A stretch of DNA of 64,000 nt from Rugosimonospora acidiphila (GCF_039543385.1 NZ_BAABJQ010000017.1:124001-188000), one strand, 5' to 3'; shown: positions 17,337-25,060, counted from the first letter of the stretch. The notes: generated from the letters alone by a model not told the origin. A program made the numbers and translations.

Positions 17337-18577
17337 GTCGGGTCCTCTCCGAGTTGGGTGCGCAATCGGTTCCTGAACACGTACAGATTATGAAAGCCCC
17401 GCCGCTTGTTGCGCTCGGTACCGCGGAAAATCGCGATCTCGATGCCCTCCTTGCAGCACAAGGGGCATTTGCAGTCCCGCCACGGCATGTCCTGCAGAGT
17501 TCTGCGATAGTCAGCGCGTCGGTCGACGTCGGGGTCGACTAGTTTGCTGTACTCGTGCACAGCGGTGAGGGTGTCTTCTATGGCGGCGAGCCCGGCGTCG
17601 TACTCACGCAGCAGTCGTAGAGCGGCGCGTTCGAGGGTGATCGCCCGTCGCTGATCGATCTCTCCGGCGGCGATTCGTTTGCGTAGTGGGACGTTGCCTT
17701 CAACCTGTTTGACGCGGATCGCGACGTACGTCGAGTCGGGGGTGTAGTAGTTGTCGCGGTCGTCCTTGAATGACTGCAGGAACGGTGATGTGCTGTCGAA
17801 GCTTGTCACGCCGTGGCCGGCGAATGCCGGAATGTTGTCGCAGCGGCTGATTCCGAGCAGGTGCAGCTGCGTTTTCGGATGACGGACGCCGTCGACCGCG
17901 GCGAGGCAGGCCAGGATCTCGCGGGTCTTGTAGGGGACCATGCCGCCCATGGCGATGCGGCGGTAGCCCATGCTCTGTAGCTTCGTCACCGAGTCGGCGT
18001 AGGAGTCAGGGTTCCAGCCCTGCGCCACGCCGAGCGGCTGGAACCGAACCTTCCGAGCCTTGCATCGCTTCCAGAAGTCGCTGGCCAGCGTCAAGGTCAG
18101 GTCCTGGCGGGCAGCCCACTCGCGCACCGCCTCGCTGTCGGGGTCGACGGGTACTAACGGGCTCTTGTTGAAGATGATGTGGTCGACGGAAATGCCGTAG
18201 TCGAAATCGTTGCTGTCGTAGAACTCGATGACCTCGTCGACGGTGAACGGCGGCTCGGGTAGTTGGTGATAGGTGAACGCGCCGCAGTCGCCCATGATGT
18301 GCAGTGGCCCGTTGACGTGGTCGAGGCGGAAAAACCGGCGGGCGCCTTCGCGGCGTAGCCGGTTGCGTTGCGCGCCGGTGTACTTGCCGGCGGCGCCGCT
18401 GGAGTAGCCGTCAACGATCGACTTCGCGACGAGCAGCCCGTGGAACGGCGGCGGGTCGAAGACCTCGTGGGCGTAGAGGTCGTCGCGCTGGCGTACCCGC
18501 ATCGGGTCGCGTTCCTCGGTGACAAAGTCGAAGCCGGGATCGATCTGGTCCTGGCTGTCGGGGAAGAAGTACTTCAT
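17333..18577 (-). CDS. dpdA: DpdA, DNA-guanine transglycosylase (TGT-like)
   Basis: 414 residues from ATG at 18577 (ATGA overlap with the upstream dpdB2 stop); the frame is open further upstream but only with low-quality sequence. Family role: exchange of guanine in DNA for preQ0. Seen: the TGT-like active-site strand MGDCGAFTY, whose Asp corresponds to the general acid/base, the second catalytic Asp region in DYGISVDHIIF, a substrate-loop-like RRIAMGGMVPYKT, and a C-terminal zinc site (DCKCPLCC with a later His in RRGFHNLY) as in bacterial TGT. Flanked by two DpdB proteins and preceded by preQ0 genes, which makes the assignment secure. Confidence 0.92.
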   Translation of the reverse strand: MKYFFPDSQDQIDPGFDFVTEERDPMRVRQRDDLYAHEVFDPPPFHGLLVAKSIVDGYSSGAAGKYTGAQRNRLRREGARRFFRLDHVNGPLHIMGDCGAFTYHQLPEPPFTVDEVIEFYDSNDFDYGISVDHIIFNKSPLVPVDPDSEAVREWAARQDLTLTLASDFWKRCKARKVRFQPLGVAQGWNPDSYADSVTKLQSMGYRRIAMGGMVPYKTREILACLAAVDGVRHPKTQLHLLGISRCDNIPAFAGHGVTSFDSTSPFLQSFKDDRDNYYTPDSTYVAIRVKQVEGNVPLRKRIAAGEIDQRRAITLERAALRLLREYDAGLAAIEDTLTAVHEYSKLVDPDVDRRADYRRTLQDMPWRDCKCPLCCKEGIEIAIFRGTERNKRRGFHNLYVFRNRLRTQLGEDPT

Positions 18578-19710
18578 GACCGTGCCGCCCGGAGATCGAT
18601 GTACACACGGATGAGGTAGCTCGACAGGGCCTGGATCTGGCCGGGGACGTTCTCCACGGCGTCCCACGCCAAGCCGATCTGGTCCCAGGTACCGGCGGTC
18701 CAGCGGCAGTACGGGACGACGAGGTCGATCTCTTTGCGAATTTGTTCGTCGGCGTCGGGGCGGCGCGGGTCCACAATGGAGAGCACCCGATCCATGAGCC
18801 GGCCCATTGAACGAATGCCGGCGCCGTGCATGAGGCGGCTGTCGGTGGCCGGCTTGCCCCACGCGTCGGGAAACGCATCACGTACGGCCGACCAGTACAG
18901 GCAAAGGGCGTGATGGATACCGTCGACATCGATCTCGTTACTGGTCAGATTCCGGTACGGGTACAGGCATCCGGCCGAAGCGGTGAGGCTCTCCTGGATC
19001 ATCGACACGATGCTGTTGTCGGCGATCACCGCAACGTGCAGCGCGTCATCGCGAGTGGACGCCCGTTTGATCATCTGATGAAACGGGGACCGTTCGTCGT
19101 TGTTGAGCCGGTCGCACACCATCGACGGGGCTTTGCGGACGCTGAGCCGCTGCGGCAGCGGTGCGTCGACCGCGGGCAGGAGTTCGGTGACCAGGCTGGG
19201 CGGAAGCGGACGGGTGTTATTGACCCGGACGAACTGGTCGCGTTGCAGGCTGACCGTATCCGCCACGAACGCGGTTACCGGCACTGGGAAGTCACGACGT
19301 TCAGCACGCGACAGCGCAATCGCGCGCTGCTGCCCGTCGACGATCCACGCAGGCTTCGCCTCGCCAGGGCGGCCCACCGGCAGAGTAAGGACGCCTGAGG
19401 TGGCCAGCCCGTCGCTAGTGCCGGGTCCGCGGCTGCCGATAAACGTGGCACGCGAGGACAGGGCCAGGATGATCGCATTGGGGAAGATCACCGGACCGCT
19501 GTCGAGGTAGTCGATGATGTCCTGAACATGGCCGCGGACCTCGGGCCGCTGGTAGCCGATCAACTGGCTGGCCTCGTCGCGGCTCACCCGCGACACGTCT
19601 GCGACCTGCAGCACCTCCGCCGCGGTCAGGGTGAACAGGTACAGCGGGTGACCATCGATCTGGTCGATCCGCAAGGCGCGACGCTTCAATGGAATGATCT
19701 TGTCGGTCAT
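18574..19710 (-). CDS. dpdB: DpdB paralogue 2, DGQHR-domain protein
   Basis: 378 residues from ATG at 19710 (ATGA overlap with the dpdC stop); an upstream in-frame start would add only 19 unlikely residues. Contains AWIVDGQQRAIALSRAERRD, the DGQHR signature, plus GYQRPEVRGHVQDIIDYLDS, FVRVNNTRPLPPSLVTELLP and SRLMHGAGIRSMG, all parallel to the other dpdB. Expected to power or guide DpdA. The tandem pair dpdB2-dpdA-dpdB1 is unusual; described clusters as I know them have one dpdB. A heteromeric DpdB is a reasonable inference. Confidence 0.85.
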   Translation of the reverse strand: MTDKIIPLKRRALRIDQIDGHPLYLFTLTAAEVLQVADVSRVSRDEASQLIGYQRPEVRGHVQDIIDYLDSGPVIFPNAIILALSSRATFIGSRGPGTSDGLATSGVLTLPVGRPGEAKPAWIVDGQQRAIALSRAERRDFPVPVTAFVADTVSLQRDQFVRVNNTRPLPPSLVTELLPAVDAPLPQRLSVRKAPSMVCDRLNNDERSPFHQMIKRASTRDDALHVAVIADNSIVSMIQESLTASAGCLYPYRNLTSNEIDVDGIHHALCLYWSAVRDAFPDAWGKPATDSRLMHGAGIRSMGRLMDRVLSIVDPRRPDADEQIRKEIDLVVPYCRWTAGTWDQIGLAWDAVENVPGQIQALSSYLIRVYIDLRAARS

Positions 19711-20633
19711 GGCCGGTGCACCTCGCATACGTCGCGGTGCAGGTCGGCGAAACGGTGCTGTTCGCACGAGCGGCCTGTCGTCCGCAACTGTCGCAAGAGT
19801 TGCGTGGCGCTGGTGTGCGCGTGTCCACGGATGTAGCTGGCGACCTCGGCGTCGGACATTCGCTGGCCAGTGGCGCGGGTCGGCGGCGCCTCGGTGGGGG
19901 TTGCGGCTGTCGCCGCGGCGCGCAGCGCTGTCCGCGTCGTGCCGGCACCATGCTCAAGCAGGTATCTTGTGACCCGGACGTTGAGGGCCTGCAAGCTGCC
20001 GCCGACCGTATGGCGCAGCATCGCGGTCACCGGCACCATCAGGTCAGCGAGCGCGGAGTGTGCGGTCGGTGGCCCGACCACCGACAGCGCGTCCTCGACA
20101 AGGATGCCCGCGGCGGCGAGGATGTCTCGCGAGCAGGCACGCTGATACGCCGCGGACAACACCGCGATCACGGTCGCGGACGGATCAACGGCGGCGAGTT
20201 GTTGAAACGAACGCGGCCGGCCGGGAACAGGCCCGGCCCACTTGCCGAGGCTTTGCCACCAGTCGCTAACCTCAGCAGTCGTGGCCCCGACCGCGTCAGC
20301 GGCGGGTGTGGAAAACGTCGCGGCGTAGGAGCAGATGAGGGCGTCAGCGGGGATCAGGCCGTAGCCAGCGGAGGCGACCCACAGTTGCGCGTTCTTACCG
20401 GCCGGAGATGCAACCATGTCCCGCACAACCGTCCAATGCTCTCCAGCGTAGGCGTCGATAGCCGGACTGCGGCTCGAGCGGGAGGTGTCCAGGCGGCGGC
20501 TCCAGTCGGCGAACCGTGCCGCCGGCTGTCGGTGGGCGACCGAACGTAGATGCAGATCGGCCGGGACGCTGTGGCGTTTGCGGTTGGCGCAGGTAACCAC
20601 GATGTGCAGTGTCCCGCGAGGGCCGGCGGTCAC
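19707..20633 (-). CDS. dpdC: DpdC-like protein, probable dPreQ0 processing enzyme
   Basis: 308 residues from GTG at 20633 (GTGA overlap with folE2). The N-terminal 200 residues resemble the YaaA/DUF6884-type fold: HIVVTCANRKR at the start and an SAGYGLIPAD loop near residue 90. A separate small helical domain follows at about 255-300 (MSDAEVASYIRGHAHTSATQ) after an Ala/Thr-rich linker. DpdC converts DNA-bound preQ0 to the amido form (dADG) in the described system. Position between folE2 and dpdB, and the fold signature, support the name; catalytic residues cannot be pinned down here. Confidence 0.68.
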   Translation of the reverse strand: MTAGPRGTLHIVVTCANRKRHSVPADLHLRSVAHRQPAARFADWSRRLDTSRSSRSPAIDAYAGEHWTVVRDMVASPAGKNAQLWVASAGYGLIPADALICSYAATFSTPAADAVGATTAEVSDWWQSLGKWAGPVPGRPRSFQQLAAVDPSATVIAVLSAAYQRACSRDILAAAGILVEDALSVVGPPTAHSALADLMVPVTAMLRHTVGGSLQALNVRVTRYLLEHGAGTTRTALRAAATAATPTEAPPTRATGQRMSDAEVASYIRGHAHTSATQLLRQLRTTGRSCEQHRFADLHRDVCEVHRP

Positions 20634-21433
20634 GGCCGCTGACCCGTGGGCGTGGGCCAGGACACCTGGGCGAAGGCGACGTGGTTGTGGATGCTTTCGT
20701 CGGTGACGACCCGAACCCGGCCGCGGATGATCCTTGGATCGTCGCGCAGTCTGACAACAACGTTGCGGACCATGTCCTCGACGAAAACCGGATTGTTATG
20801 GGCGGCCATCGTTACATGCCTCTCGTCGGGCCGCTTCAACAGCGCGTACAACGGGGACGACCCCGACTGCTCGGCCATTGCAATGAGATCGTCGAACCAC
20901 AGCCCGCTGGTAGGGCTGGCCAGGTCGACATCGATGGTGACCCGGCCCCGTTGGTTGTGTGCGCCGTAGTCGCTGATCGCTTTGCTACACGGGCAGACGC
21001 TGGTCACCGCCACCTCGGCCCGCAACGACACTCCACCACCGTCGGTACTGCTGGTCGCGGTGACCGTGCACGGGTAGTCCATGAATGAGGCAGCCCCGGT
21101 CGCCGGCGCTTGCCGCTCCAGGAAGTACACGAAGGCTGCCGACACCGTCGCCGTGCGCGAGCCCATCCGCTGACGCAGGTCATCGGCCATTGACAGCATG
21201 CTTGGAGCATCGAGTGGGTCGCGCCAGGCGTGTAGAACCTCCACGAACCGCGACAGGTGCGCGCCTTTGACCTCCGATGCCACGTCGACAGTCATGGTCA
21301 TCGTGGCAAACGTCTCGCGTTTGTTGCCTTGGCCATCGGGGACTAACACCGGGTAGCGCAGCCCGTCGATTCCGACGGTGTCTAGTGCGATGCCGCGCTG
21401 ATCGGGCAGGGCCTGCACGTCGATGAGGGTCAC
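20630..21433 (-). CDS. folE2: GTP cyclohydrolase FolE2 (type IB), preQ0 step 1
   Basis: 267 residues from GTG at 21433, which forms a GTGA overlap with the queD stop. Catalyses GTP to 7,8-dihydroneopterin triphosphate, the first step to preQ0. Family motifs are clear: DGQGNKRETFATMTMTVDV at the start and the active-site block SVCPCSKAISDYGAHNQRG with its conserved Cys and His. Type IB enzymes can use metals other than zinc. Having its own cyclohydrolase means the island does not compete with the host folate enzyme. A longer frame up to 21526 overlaps queD and is rejected. Confidence 0.92.
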   Translation of the reverse strand: MTLIDVQALPDQRGIALDTVGIDGLRYPVLVPDGQGNKRETFATMTMTVDVASEVKGAHLSRFVEVLHAWRDPLDAPSMLSMADDLRQRMGSRTATVSAAFVYFLERQAPATGAASFMDYPCTVTATSSTDGGGVSLRAEVAVTSVCPCSKAISDYGAHNQRGRVTIDVDLASPTSGLWFDDLIAMAEQSGSSPLYALLKRPDERHVTMAAHNNPVFVEDMVRNVVVRLRDDPRIIRGRVRVVTDESIHNHVAFAQVSWPTPTGQRP

Positions 21434-21786
21434 CGCTGACCCCGATACACACAGCCGGACGTGCAGGTTTCGCGGACCACGATCGCAGACAGTGGCAGCG
21501 TTGCCGCGAGCCGATCCCACGTCCACCGGGCGAGGTTCTCACTCGTCGGGTTCTCCAGGCCGGGAACCTCGTTGAGGTAGTAGTGGTCCAGTTCGGCGAT
21601 CACCGGGTTGACCGCGGCCTTGACATCAGCGAAGTCCATGACCCAACCCATGGTCGGATCAACCGTGCCCGTGACGTGCACCTCGATCCGGTAAGAGTGG
21701 CCATGCAGCCGGGCGCATTTGTGGCCCGCTGGCACCTGGGGCAGGCGGTGGGCGGCTTCGAAGGTGAACTCGCGAAAAATTTCCAT
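21430..21786 (-). CDS. queD: 6-carboxytetrahydropterin synthase QueD
   Basis: 118 residues, the usual family length. Converts dihydroneopterin triphosphate to 6-carboxy-5,6,7,8-tetrahydropterin. Zinc ligands H13 (FEAAHRLP), H28 and H30 (RLHGHSYR), catalytic Cys24 in GHKCARLHGH, an Asp/His pair in ELDHYYLNE, and the C-terminal RETCTSGCVY are all present. ATG at 21786 overlaps the queE stop by one base (TGATG). Confidence 0.95.
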   Translation of the reverse strand: MEIFREFTFEAAHRLPQVPAGHKCARLHGHSYRIEVHVTGTVDPTMGWVMDFADVKAAVNPVIAELDHYYLNEVPGLENPTSENLARWTWDRLAATLPLSAIVVRETCTSGCVYRGQR

Positions 21787-22424
21787 CAGGCGATCCCGAG
21801 ATATTTATGCGTCTGCAGACTGAGTTGCCACTGCGGATGCTTCAGGCAGTAGGCCACCGCGGCGAGGGTGTTCTCCTCCCGCTGCGACCCGTCCATCGGC
21901 TGGAGCAGGAACCGACCGAACTCCAGATGCTCGAATCGGTCCGGCATCGCTCCGGGCTGCGGGAACACCAGTTTCAGGTCGTCGCCAGCGGTGAGGACGA
22001 GTTCGGCGCCGGCCTTCGGGCTCACGCAGATCCAGTCGACCCCGGGCGGGGCTGCCCGAGTGCCGTTGGTTTCGATCGCCACCTCGAACCCTTCCGCGTG
22101 CAGCGCGTCGACGGCGGCGGTGTCGAGTTGCAACAGTGGCTCACCACCGGTGCACACTACATACCGGCGGGCTCGCGGATGCTCGGCGCCCGCCCATGCC
22201 TTCGCGACCGCGCCGGCGAGATCGGCCGCAGAACGGAAACGACCCCCTCCGGGGCCGTCCGTGCCGACGAAGTCCGTGTCGCAGAACTGGCATATCGCCC
22301 GATGCCGGTCGCGTTCCCGACCGGTCCAGAGGTTGCAACTGGTGAACCGGCAGAACACTGACGGGCGTCCGGCATGGCTGCCCTCACCCTGCAGGGTGTA
22401 AAAGATCTCTTTGACCCGGTACAT
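21786..22424 (-). CDS. queE: 7-carboxy-7-deazaguanine synthase QueE (radical SAM)
   Basis: 212 residues from ATG at 22424; GTG at 22427, overlapping the queC stop (TAGTG), is an alternative. Radical SAM enzyme making CDG from carboxytetrahydropterin. The cluster motif is the extended form C-x14-C-x2-C (first Cys in SCNLWTGR, then AICQFCDTDF), as in the well-studied Burkholderia type, rather than CxxxCxxC. SAM-binding VCTGGEPLLQLD and ETNGT follow, and the C-terminus QTHKYLGI is typical. The frame up to 22541 is a false extension through queC. Confidence 0.94.
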   Translation of the reverse strand: MYRVKEIFYTLQGEGSHAGRPSVFCRFTSCNLWTGRERDRHRAICQFCDTDFVGTDGPGGGRFRSAADLAGAVAKAWAGAEHPRARRYVVCTGGEPLLQLDTAAVDALHAEGFEVAIETNGTRAAPPGVDWICVSPKAGAELVLTAGDDLKLVFPQPGAMPDRFEHLEFGRFLLQPMDGSQREENTLAAVAYCLKHPQWQLSLQTHKYLGIA

Positions 22425-22426
22425 CA

Positions 22427-23125
22427 CTATGCGGCTGACGCCATCGACGGGTCGGGCAGACCCAATTCGGCGAACCCGCGGATACGCAGCAGACACGAGT
22501 CGCACGTTCCGCAGGCGCGGTCGCTGATCGGCTCGTAGCAACTGTGGGTCATCGCATAGTCAACCCCCAGCGCCAGGCCGCGCTCGATCGTCTGCGCCTT
22601 CGTCAACGCCACCAAGGGCGTGTGAATCGTGAGCCGCTGGGTGCCCTCGACGCCCGCCTTGGTAGCCAGGTTGGCCATCTGCTCGTAGGCCGCGACGTAC
22701 TCGGGTCGGCAGTCCGGGTAGCCGCTGTAGTCCAGCGCGTTAACCCCGATGAAGATGTCCGACGAGCCGATCGTCTCGGCGAACGCCAACGCGAACGACA
22801 GGAAGATCGTGTTACGGGCCGGCACGTAGGTCACCGGAATCTCGGAGCCAAGGTCGTTGGCACTGTCGTGGTGAGGTACCGCAATTGCGTCGTCGGTCAA
22901 CGCCGACCCACCGAACACCCGCAAATCGATGTCGGCCACGACATGCCGAGCGACACCGAACGCTTCCGCGACTCGCGTGGCAGCCTGCAGTTCTATGGTG
23001 TGGCGCTGGCCGTAGCGGAAGCTCAACGCATAGGGATCGAAGCCTTCAGCACGAGCGATCGCCAACACCGTCGTCGAGTCCAGACCGCCACTGAGTAGGA
23101 CAACTGCTTTCGGCTTCGCCATCAC
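22427..23125 (-). CDS. queC: 7-cyano-7-deazaguanine synthase QueC
   Basis: 232 residues; GTG at 23125 or ATG at 23122, with a G-rich stretch just upstream. ATP-dependent conversion of CDG to preQ0. PP-loop SGGLDSTT at the N-terminus, VPARNTIFLSFALAFAE in the middle, and a C-terminal zinc site with four Cys (HSCYEP and ACGTCDSC). It is the first gene of the modification operon, so its upstream region should hold the promoter for queC to dpdB1. Confidence 0.95.
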   Translation of the reverse strand: MMAKPKAVVLLSGGLDSTTVLAIARAEGFDPYALSFRYGQRHTIELQAATRVAEAFGVARHVVADIDLRVFGGSALTDDAIAVPHHDSANDLGSEIPVTYVPARNTIFLSFALAFAETIGSSDIFIGVNALDYSGYPDCRPEYVAAYEQMANLATKAGVEGTQRLTIHTPLVALTKAQTIERGLALGVDYAMTHSCYEPISDRACGTCDSCLLRIRGFAELGLPDPSMASAA

Positions 23126-23162
23126 AAAACCCCCAACTCAGAAAACTGTCCCGCTGCCCGAA

Positions 23163-23212
23163 CTACATGTACGTAGTTTCCCTGACGTGCCGGACACGTT
23201 ACCGGAGGAAAC
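23163..23212 (-). promoter_or_regulatory. Leader of the modification operon with nested inverted repeats
   Basis: In the roughly 270-bp gene-free stretch upstream of queC (23126-23395). Seen: an imperfect palindrome at 23163-23176 (CTACATGTACGTAG) and a nested inverted repeat at 23176-23212, with outer arms GTTTCC/GGAAAC and inner arms CGTG/CACG. These could be an operator or an RNA hairpin. I see no convincing preQ1-type riboswitch and no clear -35/-10 pair. Confidence 0.35.
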
Positions 23213-23395
23213 TGCGCGCCGGGAAGCCGCCACCCGCATCGGTCATCAGCATCTATTCCAGGCTTCGCGTCCAACCTCAGCTTAGAACAGACGTCCGACG
23301 ACGCTGTCGCTGACGTCCCGGCTCTCGCGCTCACGCTGTGGCATCTGCCCACGTCAGGTCGATGCGGAGTAGTAGCGGTGCGTAGCTTGCACTGC

Positions 23396-23716
23396 TCAGC
23401 CACTGGCCGTTGGAGATAGCGCTCCCTGCTCATGGCGCCTCCAGCGGGGGCCAGCGCCCTCGATCAAGTCGATTTGGACGGGTTCCGGCTCGACGTACGA
23501 GCGGAGCCACTCGGGCGGCGCCGAGCGCCGGACGGTCTGCCTAGACGGGGCGAGACCGAGGAACTCCGCTTGGCCCTGCTCGTCCGCTCGTGCTGGCGGC
23601 GGCAGTTCAACCTCGTAGATCGGCATATCGCTCGCGTTGTGGATGTAGAAAGCCAGCTCGCGCGTGCCGTAGGGCTTGCGGTACGCCTCGACCCTCGCAC
23701 TGATCCGCGCTGATCG
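23396..23716 (-). pseudogene. Hypothetical protein, 5'-truncated fragment
   Basis: A protein-like frame with no start, reading RVEAYRKPYGTRELAFYIHN then ASDMPIYEVELPPP and on to a stop at 23396. The IHNASDMPIYEV pattern is common in actinobacterial proteins with a beta-sandwich-like domain near their C-terminus. The 5' end is cut by the IS3 half-element. Not obviously related to Dpd. Confidence 0.45.
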
Positions 23717-23719
23717 GGC

Positions 23720-24175
23720 AGGGCAGTGACCTGGCCGAGGTGTGCAAACACATTGAGGTGTTGGAGGGCGACCTGGTCACCGGTGGGTGGCGCAGTACGG
23801 CGGGATGAAGGCCGATGACGCCAAGCGGCTCAAGGACCTGGAGCGGGAGAACGCCCGGTTGAAGAAGATCGTGGCGGACCGACGGCTGGACATCGACATG
23901 CTCAAGGAGTTGAACAGGGGAAGCTGATGACCTTGGAGCGTCGGCGCAGGGCCACGCTGGTCCTGCAGGAACGTTTCGGAGTCTTCCAACGACGGGCCTG
24001 TCGAGTCGTCGGTCAGCATCGCTCGGTAGAGCGGCGGCCGACGCCGGCGTTTGCCGGATGCCGAGGAGGTATTGCGGGTCCGGCTCCGGCAGATCTCCGC
24101 GCAGCATCTGCGGTGGGGATGGGTAAGGCCCACGCGATCGCCACCCGGGAGGGCCTGTCAGATCAGTGCGGGCCA
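23720..24175 (+). pseudogene. IS3-family element, 5' part (orfA end and orfB start)
   Basis: Reads AEVCKHIEVLEG, a frame change, then VAQYGGMKADDAKRLKDLER and a stop at the end of orfA; orfB starts MTLERRRRATLVLQERFG and, after further shifts, reaches EEVLRVRLRQISAQHLRWGW before losing homology. It holds the part of the protein missing from the remnant at 13968-14645; DNA similarity at the break covers about 50 bases. Confidence 0.72.
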
Positions 24176-24191
24176 CTGCGCGTTCAGTTGA

Positions 24192-24473
24192 ATGGAGTTG
24201 TACCAGTGGTCGGACGACGCTGTTGCCGAGCTACGTGGCGGGTTGACGCCCCTTGACGTCGTCGAGGCTCTGGACGCCCCGGTTGCATTGCGGATGGACA
24301 ACCGTGCGCCGGAGGCGACGCCGACGTTTCTGGCGGTTTGTGCGCCGACGAGGCAGCAGCGGCTCATCGCCGTGGTGTGTATCCGGGCGAGTCATGGTGG
24401 GGTGTGGACGATCGTCGGTGCCCGTGATGCCAGTGTGAATGAGCGGGCGATGTGGAGGAAGTACACGTCATGA
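24192..24473 (+). CDS. Small protein upstream of an RHH-type antitoxin, probable BrnT-like toxin
   Basis: 93 residues. The end WTIVGARDASVNERAMWRKY resembles the end of BrnT-type RNase toxins, which close with a basic strand and helix ahead of the antitoxin gene. Its stop overlaps the start of the next gene by ATGA, the usual tight coupling of a toxin-antitoxin pair. Sequence match to BrnT is weak and no active site can be stated. It lies just inside the tRNA-Pro scar, a common place for island-stabilising TA pairs. Confidence 0.5.
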   Translation: MELYQWSDDAVAELRGGLTPLDVVEALDAPVALRMDNRAPEATPTFLAVCAPTRQQRLIAVVCIRASHGGVWTIVGARDASVNERAMWRKYTS

Positions 24474-24823
24474 GTGAGAAGAAGTCTGGCGATCTGACGG
24501 GGATGTCGGCGCAGCAGGCTGGCGAGTACGCGATGAATAATGATCTGGGTGCGTCGTTCGCTGATGCCGAGGTAGCCCGGGAGCGCCGGCCGGCCGAAAT
24601 GGTGACCGCGTTGCGGATTGATCTGGACGTTCAGCGGGAGCTTGAGGCGGCCGCTGCGGCGCGGGGTGTGGGGGCCTCGACGTTGATGCGTCAGATCATT
24701 GAGGATTGGGTGGCGGCGCATCGGGAGGCTCCGGCGCCCGACCAAATCGGTGAGCTGGTGCGGTATCTGGATGCTGCACGTCGTGTGGCCGCGTTGTTGG
24801 CGCAGCATGGGCTAGCGGCGTGA
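24470..24823 (+). CDS. RHH/CopG-type probable antitoxin
   Basis: 117 residues from ATG at 24470. A central ribbon-helix-helix-like segment is visible: VTALRIDLDVQRELEAAAAA followed by RGVGASTLMRQIIEDWVAAH. The N-terminal 50 residues are polar and may neutralise the partner. ATGA overlap with the upstream small gene. A DNA-binding antitoxin that autoregulates the pair is the family expectation. Confidence 0.6.
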   Translation: MSEKKSGDLTGMSAQQAGEYAMNNDLGASFADAEVARERRPAEMVTALRIDLDVQRELEAAAAARGVGASTLMRQIIEDWVAAHREAPAPDQIGELVRYLDAARRVAALLAQHGLAA

Positions 24824-24915
24824 GGGCCGAACCGCGTCGACTCCTCTACTCGGCTGGCTTATGCTGTCGGCGACCTGGTCAAACGTGCGTGAGCATGCCG
24901 CTGGGCCACCGGATT

Positions 24916-24959
24916 ACTGGGGGTCAAGGGGTCGTGGGTTCGAATCCCGCCGTCCCGAC
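24916..24959 (+). other. Attachment-site scar: displaced 3' half of tRNA-Pro(GGG)
   Basis: The 44 bases match the 3' half of an actinobacterial tRNA-Pro(GGG): anticodon loop and arm CTGGGGGTCAAG, T-arm GTGGGTTCGAATCCCGC and acceptor strand CGTCCCGAC. The 5' half is absent; the bases before 24916 do not fold with it. Integrases that target tRNA 3' ends leave such a displaced end at the far border of the island, so the intact tRNA-Pro would lie beyond the left edge of this window. Confidence 0.75.
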
Positions 24960-25060
24960 GTAGGTCAGAGGGCTGATTCGATAGATGGATCGTCCCTTTC
25001 GGCGTTTCTGGGGACCAAGATCAGTCAAGGTTGCAGGCGTCGACATTCCCTGGCCGTTGG

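Noticed and set aside
16176..19710. A Dnd phosphorothioation system (because of the DndB-like proteins)
   Set aside because: No DndC, DndD or DndE nearby; the neighbours are TGT-like DpdA and preQ0 genes.
23126..23395. preQ1 or preQ0 riboswitch before queC
   Set aside because: No recognisable aptamer with the conserved loop and A-rich tail; only simple inverted repeats.
23122..23433. 103-codon minus-strand frame upstream of queC
   Set aside because: Overlaps the queC start, no motif, composition like intergenic DNA.
24916..24959. A functional tRNA gene
   Set aside because: Only the 3' half is present and there are no matching D-arm or 5' acceptor sequences.
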